DNA of 7,353 bases from DATDMG01 sp036518955 (GCA_036518955.1 DATDMG010000235.1:1-7353); one strand, 5' to 3'. Positions 1 through 6,310 are shown, counted from the stretch's first letter. Program-made: numbers and translations. The notes: generated from the letters alone by a model not told the origin.

Positions 1-103
1 GTGGCTGGCCAACACCCGGGGCCCGGTGAGCGCCGTCCGGCGGCTCCGGCACGTCCGGGCCCGGTCCGGGGCACTGTCGGGGAAGGCCACTCGTCTGACG
101 GGC
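1..103. other. Left edge, no supported gene
   Basis: This stretch precedes the chosen fxsA start. It is open in the fxsA frame from the window edge, with a GTG at 26, but that translation is Arg/Ala-rich and resembles no FxsA N-terminus. No Shine-Dalgarno, promoter or conserved reading frame is convincing on either strand. It may be the fxsA upstream region or the edge of a gene outside the window. Confidence 0.4.
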
Positions 104-772
104 ATGAGCGCTCGCGGTCAGTTGCCTTCCGTCGTCCTCCGGCCCGGGCCGCAGCGCCCGCCGTCGTGGCGAGCCAGAGCGATCCGTGTCGCGCTGCTCC
201 TGTGGCCGGTCGCCGAGCTCGGGCTGCTGATCGAGGTCGGCAGCCGGCTCGGGATCGGTCTCACGCTCCTGCTGCTCCTCGGCGGGGTGGTGGCCGGAAC
301 GCTGGTGCTGCGGAGGGTCGGGGTGGCCACCCTGGCGCGCCTGACCGTTCAGCCGGCGCCCGCGGGCGCGCCGACCGTGCTCCCTCGGACGGGACGACCG
401 GCGGCCGAGACCGCACTGATGGTGACGGCTGGGCTCCTGCTCCTCGTCCCGGGCTTCCTGTCCGACGCCGTTGCCCTGGCCCTGCTGGTGCCGCCGGTGC
501 GCCACGCCCTCGCCCGGCGCGCGCGGGCCCGACGTCGGGTGAGCTGGTCGACGCGGTACCGGATCCCCCACCGCAGAACCCGCCACATCGCCTCGACGAA
601 GATGGCCCGGTTCATCTTGCTCGCGCCGACGACCCGCTCGACGAACGTGATCGGCACCTCCTCCACCCGCAGCCCCGCCTGCACCGCGCGCCAGGTCAGA
701 TCGATCTGGAAGCAGTACCCCTGGGACTGGACGTCGGCCAGGTCCAGCTTCTCCAGCGCGTTGGTCCGGTAG
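104..772 (+). CDS. fxsA: FxsA family membrane protein
   Basis: Small cytoplasmic-membrane protein of the FxsA family; the E. coli member relieves phage T7 exclusion by F plasmid, and the actinobacterial role is unknown. Counted from the ATG at 104 it has 222 residues. Hydrophobic segments lie at about 27-45 (containing the family-typical PVAELGLLIEVGSRLG), 50-70 and 104-131 (LLLLVPGFLSDAVAL, also typical). Recognisable FxsA sequence ends near residue 139 (about base 520). The remaining 80 or so residues are Arg-rich and are the antisense reading of ppm1, so they are probably not a functional domain. The stop is TAG at 770-772; a TGA in another frame at 540-542 would end the protein just after the conserved part if a one-base error or frameshift existed. 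There is no clear Shine-Dalgarno before 104; a GTG at 26 in the same frame is the alternative start. The gene converges on ppm1. FxsA genes next to ppm1/lnt are a recurrent actinobacterial arrangement. Confidence 0.8.
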   Translation: MSARGQLPSVVLRPGPQRPPSWRARAIRVALLLWPVAELGLLIEVGSRLGIGLTLLLLLGGVVAGTLVLRRVGVATLARLTVQPAPAGAPTVLPRTGRPAAETALMVTAGLLLLVPGFLSDAVALALLVPPVRHALARRARARRRVSWSTRYRIPHRRTRHIASTKMARFILLAPTTRSTNVIGTSSTRSPACTARQVRSIWKQYPWDWTSARSSFSSALVR

Positions 773-1275
773 GCGCGGTAGCCGCCGGTGGCGTCCCGAA
801 CCGGGATGCCCAGCAGGACGCGGACGTAGAGGTTGCCGCCACGGCTGATCAGCAACCGGTACGCGGGCCAGTTCTCGATCGATCCACCGGGGGCGTACCT
901 GCTCCCGACGACGACGTCCGCGCCTGCCTCGATCCGGTCCAGGAGGGCCGCGAGCTGTTCGGGCTGGTGCGAGCCGTCCGCGTCCATCTCGACCAGGACG
1001 TCGAACCCTTGGCGGATGCCCCACTCGAAGCCGTCGAGGTAGGCCGCCCCGAGGCCCTGCTTTCCGGGCCGGTGCAGGACGTGCACCTGATCGTCGTCGG
1101 CCGCGAGTTCGTCGGCGACCTGGCCGGTGCCATCAGGGCTTGCGTCGTCCGCGACGAGCACGTGCACCTGGGGTGCCGCCGCGCGGATCCGGCCGACGAT
1201 GAGCGGAAGGTTCTCCCGCTCGTTGTAGGTGGGAACGATTACCAGCACCCGCAGCGGTGTGGTCGAACCTGTCAC
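349..1275 (-). CDS. ppm1: Polyprenol monophosphomannose synthase (GT2 family)
   Basis: Transfers mannose from GDP-mannose to polyprenyl phosphate at the inner face of the membrane, giving the lipid-linked donor for lipomannan-type glycolipids and protein O-mannosylation. The 308-residue product shows the GT-A fold of dolichol-phosphate mannose synthases: VPTYNERENLP at 14-24, VADDASPDGTG at 41-51, the metal/nucleotide DXD element as EMDADGSHQPEQL at 96-108, GSRYAPGG at 124-131, and RVVGASKMN at 214-222. No transmembrane domain follows, as in the soluble-type actinobacterial enzymes. Conserved sequence ends near residue 245 (base 541). The last 63 residues, Arg/Ala/Ser-rich, are the antisense of fxsA. 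The GTG start overlaps the lnt TGA by 4 bases (GTGA), and AGGAG lies 8 bases upstream inside lnt, so translation is probably coupled to lnt. In Mycobacterium tuberculosis Lnt and Ppm are fused in one protein; here they are separate genes. Confidence 0.93.
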   Translation of the reverse strand: MTGSTTPLRVLVIVPTYNERENLPLIVGRIRAAAPQVHVLVADDASPDGTGQVADELAADDDQVHVLHRPGKQGLGAAYLDGFEWGIRQGFDVLVEMDADGSHQPEQLAALLDRIEAGADVVVGSRYAPGGSIENWPAYRLLISRGGNLYVRVLLGIPVRDATGGYRAYRTNALEKLDLADVQSQGYCFQIDLTWRAVQAGLRVEEVPITFVERVVGASKMNRAIFVEAMWRVLRWGIRYRVDQLTRRRARARRARAWRTGGTSRARATASDRKPGTRSRSPAVTISAVSAAGRPVRGSTVGAPAGAG

Positions 1276-3071
1276 TGCGACGACTCCTGTCCAGCACTTC
1301 CGGCGCTCTCGCCGGTCGGGGTCCCTGGGAGGGCGGTACCGGGGTGCGGCCGGCGCCGACGCCGGCGCCGGCCGCCGAGGAGGACCAGCGCGGCCCCGAG
1401 GGCGGCGAGCGCGAGCTCGGGCAGCGGGCCGACCCGGGTGGCGACCGTCTGGTCGGTGCGCAACGGCAGCCTGGCCTGGAGCACCTCGGCGTCGAAGGGG
1501 CGCGACGTCTCGACGAGCCGGCCGTCGGGCGCGATCAACCCGCTCACCCCGACCGTGGAGATGTGGACGACGGCCCGGGCCGTCTCGACGGCCCGGAGCC
1601 GGGACATCGCCAGTTGCTGGACACTCTCGTCGGAGTAGCCGAACGTGGCGTTGTTGGTCTGCACGACGAGCAGGTCGGCGCCGGCTGTCACGGTGTCCCT
1701 GACCAGGTCGTCGTACGCGACCTCGAAGCAGATCACGTCGCCCAGCCGGGCCGGTCCGGCCGGCAGCACCCCCACCGTCCGGCCGGGCGCGAAGTCACGG
1801 GTGACCAGGTCCACCTTGTCGCTGAAATGCCGGAAGAACGTGCGGTAGGGAATGTACTCGGCGAAGGGAGCGGGGTGCCGCTTGACGTAGCGGACGCCCG
1901 GGCCCGGCACGGCGCTGCCGGCGGGTCCCCAGACGATGCCGGCGTTGGACAGGTGGTGGACGGGTTCGGCCAGGACGGCGCCGATGAGTACCGGGACGCC
2001 GACCGCGTCGGTCGCGGCGGAGATGACGGCGGCGGCGTCCGGGTTGCGCAGCGGGTCGATGTCGCTGGAGTTCTCCGGCCACAGCACGACGTCCGGTGGC
2101 GCCGCCCGCCCGGCGGCCACGTCGCGAGCGAGCCCGAGCGTGCCTCGGACGTGGTCGTCCAGGACGGCGCGCCGCTGGGCGTTGAAGTCCAGCCCGGCCT
2201 GCGGCACGTTGCCCTGGACGGCGGCCACCGCCGCTGACCGGGCCGCGCCGGTCGGGCGGGGCACCAGGGTTCCGCCGGCGACGACGGCCGAGGCGGCGAC
2301 GATCGCCACCGCGGAACCGCGGCCCACCAGGCGGCCGGCCCGGCGCGGGCGCGGCGCGGCGCGGTCGAGCGTGGCGGTGGCGAGCACGGCGAGGCACCCG
2401 CCGGTGGCGGCGACCGCGGCGGTGACCAGCGGCGCGCCACCGAGTGCGGCGTAGCCGAGCAGCGGGCTGTCGGCCTGGGAGAAGGCGAGACGCGCCCACG
2501 GGAAGCCGCCGAAGGGCGTCCGGTCCCGCAGGGCCTCCTGGGCGACCCACAGCCCGGTGATCGCGACGACGGTGCCCACCCGGCCGCCCGGCGCGCACCA
2601 GGCCCGGGGCATCAGGACGGCCATCCCGGCGACGTACAGGGCCTCCAGGAACGCCAGGGCGAACCAGGGCAGCAGGCCCACGTAGATCCCCGACCAGTGC
2701 AGGTGGGGCAGCATGAACGCCAGCCCGGCGAGGAGCCCGATCGGCAGGGCGCGCGGGCCCGACCGGCCCCGGACGGCGAGGGCCAGGCCGGCGACCGCGA
2801 CGGGCGCCAGCGGCCACCAGCCCAGTCGGGGGAAGGCGGCCCAGAGCGCGAGCCCGGAGGCGAGGGCCAGGGCGACGGCGACCGGCAGGCGTATCGGGAC
2901 GGCCGCGGGGGGGCCCTGCGGCGGGCCGGCGGCAGCCGTGATCGACGAAGGGGCGGTGGGGGTCCGGGCGGTGACCGGGGGACGGGCGGCGAGCGACGGC
3001 GCCGGGGCCACGGCGTCACCGGCCGGGGCGGATGGTGCCAGCCGAGCCGTGGCCTCGACGAAGTCGCTCAC
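1272..3071 (-). CDS. lnt: Apolipoprotein N-acyltransferase
   Basis: Integral membrane enzyme that N-acylates the lipid-modified N-terminal cysteine of lipoproteins, the last step of their maturation. The 599-residue product has an N-terminal Ala/Pro-rich extension (1-60), a multi-helix membrane region at about 62-270, a nitrilase-like periplasmic domain at about 279-535, and a final helix at about 551-567 followed by a run of Arg. The catalytic triad appears intact: Glu333 in LWPENSS, Lys397 in RYVKRHPAPFAEYIP (also containing the conserved Glu405), and Cys448 in DVICFEVAYDDLVRD. The QTNNATFG element at 471-478 is also typical. E. coli Lnt is about 510 residues, so the extra length lies mainly at the two ends. 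The start is GTG at 3071 with no good Shine-Dalgarno; the in-frame GTG at 3011 (residue 21) is an alternative. The gene overlaps ppm1 by 4 bases and is probably cotranscribed with it from a promoter near 3270-3297. Confidence 0.95.
   Translation of the reverse strand: MSDFVEATARLAPSAPAGDAVAPAPSLAARPPVTARTPTAPSSITAAAGPPQGPPAAVPIRLPVAVALALASGLALWAAFPRLGWWPLAPVAVAGLALAVRGRSGPRALPIGLLAGLAFMLPHLHWSGIYVGLLPWFALAFLEALYVAGMAVLMPRAWCAPGGRVGTVVAITGLWVAQEALRDRTPFGGFPWARLAFSQADSPLLGYAALGGAPLVTAAVAATGGCLAVLATATLDRAAPRPRRAGRLVGRGSAVAIVAASAVVAGGTLVPRPTGAARSAAVAAVQGNVPQAGLDFNAQRRAVLDDHVRGTLGLARDVAAGRAAPPDVVLWPENSSDIDPLRNPDAAAVISAATDAVGVPVLIGAVLAEPVHHLSNAGIVWGPAGSAVPGPGVRYVKRHPAPFAEYIPYRTFFRHFSDKVDLVTRDFAPGRTVGVLPAGPARLGDVICFEVAYDDLVRDTVTAGADLLVVQTNNATFGYSDESVQQLAMSRLRAVETARAVVHISTVGVSGLIAPDGRLVETSRPFDAEVLQARLPLRTDQTVATRVGPLPELALAALGAALVLLGGRRRRRRRPHPGTALPGTPTGESAGSAGQESSQ
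1284..1288 (-). promoter_or_regulatory. Ribosome binding site of ppm1
   Basis: AGGAG on the minus strand, 8 bases before the GTG at 1275. It lies within the 3' end of lnt. This supports the GTG that overlaps the lnt stop over any later start. Confidence 0.6.
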
Positions 3072-3269
3072 CTGGTGAAGCGTAGCCGCCGGGCCGGGCC
3101 GCAGGCGGCGAGCCCGGACCCCCCTCGTCCTGGGGTGATGGCGGCTGACCGGACCCGCGCGCCCTTCGGGCCGAGAGCACCCAGCGGTGCGGTGCCATCG
3201 TTGTCTAGAGAGCGTGCGGGCCCGGCCCGGGACCTACCGGGGCCGCCGGCAGGAGCTCGGAACGCCGTC

Positions 3270-3297
3270 AAGATAGCCTCCTTGAGCCACCTGTCAA
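3270..3297 (-). promoter_or_regulatory. Candidate promoter of lnt-ppm1
   Basis: On the minus strand a perfect -35 box TTGACA (3297-3292) is followed by a 16-base spacer and a -10 box TATCTT (3275-3270). This fits a principal-sigma promoter, and transcription would start near 3263, leaving a leader of about 190 bases before lnt. The assignment rests on sequence match only. The spacer also contains AAGGAGG placed 5 bases before a TTG, which would be a ribosome site if transcription began further upstream. Confidence 0.55.
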
Positions 3298-3302
3298 CTC
3301 CA

Positions 3303-3338
3303 CCTGACCTGCGCATTTGCAGATCTGGGCTGGTCAGG
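3303..3338. repeat. Inverted repeat downstream of kal / upstream of lnt promoter
   Basis: Arms CCTGACC (3303-3309) and GGTCAGG (3332-3338) are perfect 7-base complements separated by 22 bases. The intervening sequence contains the 8-base palindrome CAGATCTG (3320-3327). It sits between the kal stop and the -35 box of the lnt promoter candidate. It could be a weak terminator for the kam operon or an operator for lnt; no T-tract follows on either strand, so a classical intrinsic terminator is not supported. Confidence 0.4.
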
Positions 3339-3355
3339 CGGTGGGCCCGGCGGGC

Positions 3356-3760
3356 TCAGTCAAGGGCTTGGGGAGGCACCACGACCACCCCGCGGGCGCG
3401 GGTGGCCAGCAGCGGCTCGGCGAGCACCTCGGCGGCGCCGGCACGGCCGTCGGACCGCCCCCGGCAGACGACCCGGGCCTCGAACTCCAGTTCCCGGCTG
3501 CGCCGCCCGACGCGGACCACCCGAGCGCTGATCTCGAGGACGTCGCCGGCGCGCACCGGGGCGAGGAACTGGACGTCGGAGTAGGAGGCGAACAGACCTT
3601 CGTCGCCGTCCGTCCGGATGCACACCTCGGTGGCGACGTCGCCGAAGCAGGCCAGGCTGTACGCGCCGGCCACGAGGTTTCCGGCGTAGTGGGCGTGGCT
3701 GTGGGGCACGTACCGGCGGTGGACGACGGTGAGTCCCCGGCGGGGGTCCGGCTCGGTCAT
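3356..3760 (-). CDS. kal: 3-Aminobutyryl-CoA ammonia-lyase-like hotdog protein
   Basis: Predicted to remove ammonia from L-3-aminobutyryl-CoA to give crotonyl-CoA, the deamination that follows the Kdd and Kce steps of lysine fermentation. The 134-residue product is a single hotdog domain of the usual Kal length (about 130). Visible family features are HSHAHYAGNLVAGAYSL at 20-36 on the central helix region, FGDVATEV at 39-46, and DEGLFASYSDVQFLAPVRAGD at 53-73, the strand-turn segment typical of hotdog acyl-CoA enzymes. The start is ATG at 3760, preceded by GGAGG at a 5-base spacing and overlapping the kamE stop by 4 bases. Longer upstream frames merely read through kamE. It is the last gene of the kamD-kamE-kal operon. 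Without that context it would be called only an acyl-CoA thioesterase-like protein; the position beside kamDE makes Kal the best assignment, though the substrate is inferred. Confidence 0.85.
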   Translation of the reverse strand: MTEPDPRRGLTVVHRRYVPHSHAHYAGNLVAGAYSLACFGDVATEVCIRTDGDEGLFASYSDVQFLAPVRAGDVLEISARVVRVGRRSRELEFEARVVCRGRSDGRAGAAEVLAEPLLATRARGVVVVPPQALD

Positions 3761-4518
3761 GACGTCCTCCGACCAGGGTTCGGGACGAGCGCGTGGACGA
3801 GGTACGACGCCACCTCGCCCGGCGTCGTCCCGCGCCCGAAGATCCGGTCGACGCCGAGGTCCGCGATCGCGGTCACGTCGAACCGGGGGCCGCCGACGAC
3901 GAGCAGCGGGCACTGCCCGGCCGGGTACGCCTCCCGGAACGCGGCGGACATCTCCCGGGTGCCCAGCAGGTGCGCGTCGCGCTGGGTGACGACCTGGGAG
4001 ACCAGGACGGCGTCGGCGCGTGCCGCGCGGGCCCGCTCGACGAGGTCCGGCACGGGGACCTGGGCGCCGAGGTTGACCACCGAGATCTCCCGGTAGTACT
4101 CCAGCCCCTTCTCCCCCGCGAAGCCCTTGATGTTCAGGATCGCGTCGATCCCCACGGTGTGCGCGTCGGTCCCGATGCAGGCGCCGACGACGACGAGCTT
4201 GCGGCGCAGCCGGGCCCGGATCGCGGCGTTGACCTCCTGGGGGGTCAGCAGCGGGTACTCCCGCTCGGCGACCCGTACCGCGGACAGATCCACCAGGTGG
4301 CTCACCGAGCCGTAGACGACGAAGAAGGTGAAGTCGGGGCCCAGCGGCCTGGCGTGCACGACCATCGGCTGGTCGATGCCCATCTTCCGGGCGAGCTGCA
4401 CTGCCGCGCCCTCGGCGCGCCCGGAGGTCGGCACGGGCAGCGTGAAGGACAGCTGCACCATGCCGTCGCCGGTGGTGTCGCCGTAGGGCCGGACGACGGG
4501 GCGGGACGGTTCACTCAT
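3757..4518 (-). CDS. kamE: Lysine 5,6-aminomutase, beta subunit (B12-binding)
   Basis: Small subunit of the adenosylcobalamin- and PLP-dependent mutase that moves the terminal amino group of L-beta-lysine or D-lysine to the adjacent carbon, giving 3,5- or 2,5-diaminohexanoate. The product has 253 residues. After an N-terminal dimerisation region (about 15-100) comes the Rossmann-like B12 domain. The base-off cobalamin motif is GTDAHTVGID at 116-125, with His120 as the lower axial ligand. Lys131 in LNIKGFAGEKGLEYY lies 11 residues later, the same spacing as His133/Lys144 in the Clostridium sticklandii enzyme, where that Lys forms the PLP Schiff base. Later B12-domain elements are SVVNLGAQVP (146-155) and LLVVGGPRFD (205-214). 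The start is ATG at 4518, overlapping the kamD stop by 4 bases, with GGGGGAG 5 bases upstream; the TGA overlaps the kal ATG. All key residues are present, so an active subunit is expected. Confidence 0.95.
   Translation of the reverse strand: MSEPSRPVVRPYGDTTGDGMVQLSFTLPVPTSGRAEGAAVQLARKMGIDQPMVVHARPLGPDFTFFVVYGSVSHLVDLSAVRVAEREYPLLTPQEVNAAIRARLRRKLVVVGACIGTDAHTVGIDAILNIKGFAGEKGLEYYREISVVNLGAQVPVPDLVERARAARADAVLVSQVVTQRDAHLLGTREMSAAFREAYPAGQCPLLVVGGPRFDVTAIADLGVDRIFGRGTTPGEVASYLVHALVPNPGRRTS
3766..3770 (-). promoter_or_regulatory. Ribosome binding site of kal
   Basis: Minus-strand GGAGG lies 5 bases upstream of the ATG at 3760. It decides the kal start, since the open frame extends further upstream within kamE. 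Confidence 0.75.
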
Positions 4519-6095
4519 CGGGTCTCCCCCGACTCCAGCAGGTCGGTCGCGGGGTTGAGGTACCCCGGTGCCTTGCGGGCCACCCCGTCCAGCCCCTTGC
4601 CGCCGTCCGGGGGTCGGCGCATCAGCCCGAACGTGCCATCGGCGATGGCCTCCAGCAGGCCCTCGGTCGCGATCCGTTCCAGCAGGTCCACGGCGTCGCC
4701 GAGGACCTGCCGGGCGCGGGTGGCGATGAAGCCGTCCGGTGCCGGCCGGAAGTCCTCGACGAGGCCGCCGGCGGCGTCGAGCACGTAGCGGACGTTCTGC
4801 AGGGCCAGGTCGCGGTCCGACAGCCACGGTGTGACCACGGCCTCGGTCATCATCCCGACCAGCAGGATGCCTTGACCGGTCAGGACGCCGGCGAGGTTGA
4901 AGAATCCGTTGAGCAGGTAGCCGCGGAAGATGTCACCGGTCAGGTGCCGGGTGGGCGGCATCCATTTCAGCGGGGCGTCCGGGAACAAGGCCCGGGCCAG
5001 CAGCGCGTGCGCGAGCTCCAGCCGGAAGGAGTCGGGCACGTCCGGGTCGATCTCGAAGGCGTGCCCGAGGCCGAGCTGCCAGTCGGCCAGGCCGGCCTCC
5101 TGGGCGAAGTACTCGTTGAGCAGTTGGCTGACCGTGACCGTGTGCGCGGCCTGGACGGCGTCGGCCGTCGTCAGGTAGTTGTCCTCGCCGGTGTTGATGA
5201 TGATCCCGGCGCGGGCGTGGATCTGTCGGCTGAACCGCTGGTCCACGAAGGTGCGCACGGGGTTGATGTCGCGGAAGAGGATCCCGTACATCGAGTCGTT
5301 GAGCATCATGTCGAGCCGCTGGAGCCCGGCCAGCGTGGCGATCTCGGGCATGCACAGACCGGAGGCGTAGTTCGTCAACCGCACGTACCGGCCCAGCTCC
5401 CGGCTGACGTCGTCCAGCGCGGCCCGCATCAGCCGGAAGTTCTCCTCGGTCGCGTACGTGCCGGCGTAGCCCTCCCGGGTGGCGCCCTCCGGGACGTAGT
5501 CGAGCAGGCTCTGTCCGGTCGACCGGATGACCGCGATGACGTCGGCACCGGCGCGGGCGGCCGCCTGCGCCTGCGGGATGTCCTCGTAGATGTCCCCGGT
5601 CGCCACGATCAGGTAGATCCAGGGCCGCCGCGGCGGGTCGCCCAGCCGGGCCACGATCCGCTCCCGGTCCCGGCGGGTCCGGTCGATCCGGCGGATGCCG
5701 GCCGCCACCGCCGTCCGGGCGGCCTTGGCCGCCCGAGCGGCGTCCCGGCCGTGCGGGAGCCCGAAGGTGACCGATCCGGCGGCCGCCTTCTGCGCCAGGG
5801 TGACCAGGTCGGGCGCATCGCCGCGGAGCAACGCGTCCCAGACCGCCAGGGCGGCCCCGTGCTCGAGGCCGACCTGGCCGCGGACGGCGTCGACCAGGTG
5901 ATTGACCCACGGCACGCGTTCGGCGTCCGCCCCCGCCAGCCCGGCCAGCCGCAGGGTGGCGCGCTCCACGGACACCGTGGTGTGGCTGCGGGCCAGCTCG
6001 ACGACCGGAGCGCCGGCGCGCCGGGCCAGCGCGCGGGCGCGCCGCACGACGGCGGCGTCCAGGGTGGGCGCCGAGGGGGTACGGGCCCGTGGCAT
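4515..6095 (-). CDS. kamD: Lysine 5,6-aminomutase, alpha subunit
   Basis: Large TIM-barrel subunit of lysine 5,6-aminomutase; it binds substrate and PLP and pairs with KamE, which brings the cobalamin. The 526-residue length fits the family (about 515-520). Characteristic stretches are VNHLVDAVRG (64-73), GSVTFGLPHGRDAA (107-120), VATGDIYEDIPQAQAAARAG (164-183), VIRSTGQSLLDYVPEG (189-204), YASGLCMPEIA (243-253), LNDSMYGILFRDIN (265-278), and IINTGEDNYLTTADA (299-313). From memory of the C. sticklandii structure, the substrate/PLP contacts Arg184, Ser189, Ser238, Tyr263 and Asp298 correspond here to Arg191, Ser196, Ser245, Tyr270 and Asp305, all at a constant offset of 7. The start is ATG at 6095 with GGGAGAGGA 8 bases upstream. 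It is the first gene of the kam operon and ends in an ATGA overlap with kamE. Codon use matches the neighbours, so nothing shows recent transfer. Confidence 0.96.
   Translation of the reverse strand: MPRARTPSAPTLDAAVVRRARALARRAGAPVVELARSHTTVSVERATLRLAGLAGADAERVPWVNHLVDAVRGQVGLEHGAALAVWDALLRGDAPDLVTLAQKAAAGSVTFGLPHGRDAARAAKAARTAVAAGIRRIDRTRRDRERIVARLGDPPRRPWIYLIVATGDIYEDIPQAQAAARAGADVIAVIRSTGQSLLDYVPEGATREGYAGTYATEENFRLMRAALDDVSRELGRYVRLTNYASGLCMPEIATLAGLQRLDMMLNDSMYGILFRDINPVRTFVDQRFSRQIHARAGIIINTGEDNYLTTADAVQAAHTVTVSQLLNEYFAQEAGLADWQLGLGHAFEIDPDVPDSFRLELAHALLARALFPDAPLKWMPPTRHLTGDIFRGYLLNGFFNLAGVLTGQGILLVGMMTEAVVTPWLSDRDLALQNVRYVLDAAGGLVEDFRPAPDGFIATRARQVLGDAVDLLERIATEGLLEAIADGTFGLMRRPPDGGKGLDGVARKAPGYLNPATDLLESGETR
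4524..4530 (-). promoter_or_regulatory. Ribosome binding site of kamE
   Basis: Minus-strand GGGGGAG lies 5 bases before the ATG at 4518, inside the end of kamD. It supports this start over in-frame upstream ATG/GTG codons that lie within kamD. Confidence 0.6.
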
Positions 6096-6103
6096 CTACG
6101 GCG

Positions 6104-6112
6104 TCCTCTCCC
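6104..6112 (-). promoter_or_regulatory. Ribosome binding site of kamD
   Basis: Minus-strand purine run GGGAGAGGA ends 8 bases before the ATG at 6095 and supports that start. Confidence 0.6.
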
Positions 6113-6127
6113 GATTGTTGGATGTTC

Positions 6128-6153
6128 TTCTGTCTCAAGTACCAGTCACAGAA
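6128..6153. promoter_or_regulatory. Dyad-symmetric candidate operator upstream of kamD
   Basis: TTCTGT (6128-6133) and ACAGAA (6148-6153) are perfect inverted arms separated by 14 bases. Inside the gap a C/G pair (6136/6145) and the central GTAC (6139-6142) continue the symmetry, so 9 of 13 base pairs match across the centre. The dyad lies 33 bases upstream of the kamD start, in the AT-rich pocket. Its size suits a dimeric transcription factor such as a GntR, TetR or Lrp type. No regulator gene is in the window, so the factor is unknown. Confidence 0.45.
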
Positions 6154-6241
6154 AATTCTTCATGCTAGAGCTGAGTTGGCGCAAGGCTCTGCGGTCTTCT
6201 GGCGCACGGTGACGGGCTCGGAGTGCTCCGGGGTGTCCCGG

Positions 6242-6270
6242 TTGGTGACGATCCCTCGGACGGATAGGGT
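6242..6270 (+). promoter_or_regulatory. Candidate promoter of plsC
   Basis: TTGGTG (6242-6247), a 17-base spacer and TAGGGT (6265-6270) resemble the actinobacterial principal-sigma consensus. Transcription would start near 6277, about 48 bases before the GTG of plsC. Support is by sequence match and position only. Confidence 0.45.
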
Positions 6271-6310
6271 CGGGTTCGCGGGGCCGGGCCTGCGCTCGGC
6301 GACGATGGCA

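Larger units (their letters stand above)
3072..3355. other. Intergenic region between kal and lnt
   Basis: This stretch separates the kal stop from the lnt start. It holds a minus-strand promoter candidate (3270-3297), an inverted repeat just upstream of it (3303-3338), and a GC-rich stretch of about 190 bases that would be the lnt leader, with small hairpins such as GCCC-TTC-GGGC at 3161-3171. A minus-strand open frame (ATG 3316 or TTG 3271 to TGA 3068) crosses it and overlaps the lnt GTG by 4 bases. Its third-position GC is visibly lower than in the real genes and its product is low-complexity, so it is not called as a gene. Confidence 0.6.

Noticed and set aside
1345..1385. GGCGCC-rich repetitive patch as a regulatory or mobile repeat
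   Set aside because: It codes for the Arg-rich C-terminal tail of Lnt, and the repetition follows from Arg/Gly codons in GC-rich DNA.
1..1638. 545-codon open frame on the + strand and other long frames opposite ppm1, lnt and kamD
   Set aside because: They are antisense or out-of-frame shadows produced by high GC and scarce stops; their products are Arg/Ala/Pro-rich and the opposite strand holds recognisable enzymes.
3068..3316. Minus-strand 82-codon ORF ending at the lnt start, as a gene
   Set aside because: Lower third-position GC than the real genes, low-complexity product, no recognisable family; kept only as a leader question.
6096..6180. Cobalamin riboswitch in the kamD leader
   Set aside because: The leader is too short and no B12-box-like or multi-helix structure is visible, even though the enzyme needs B12.
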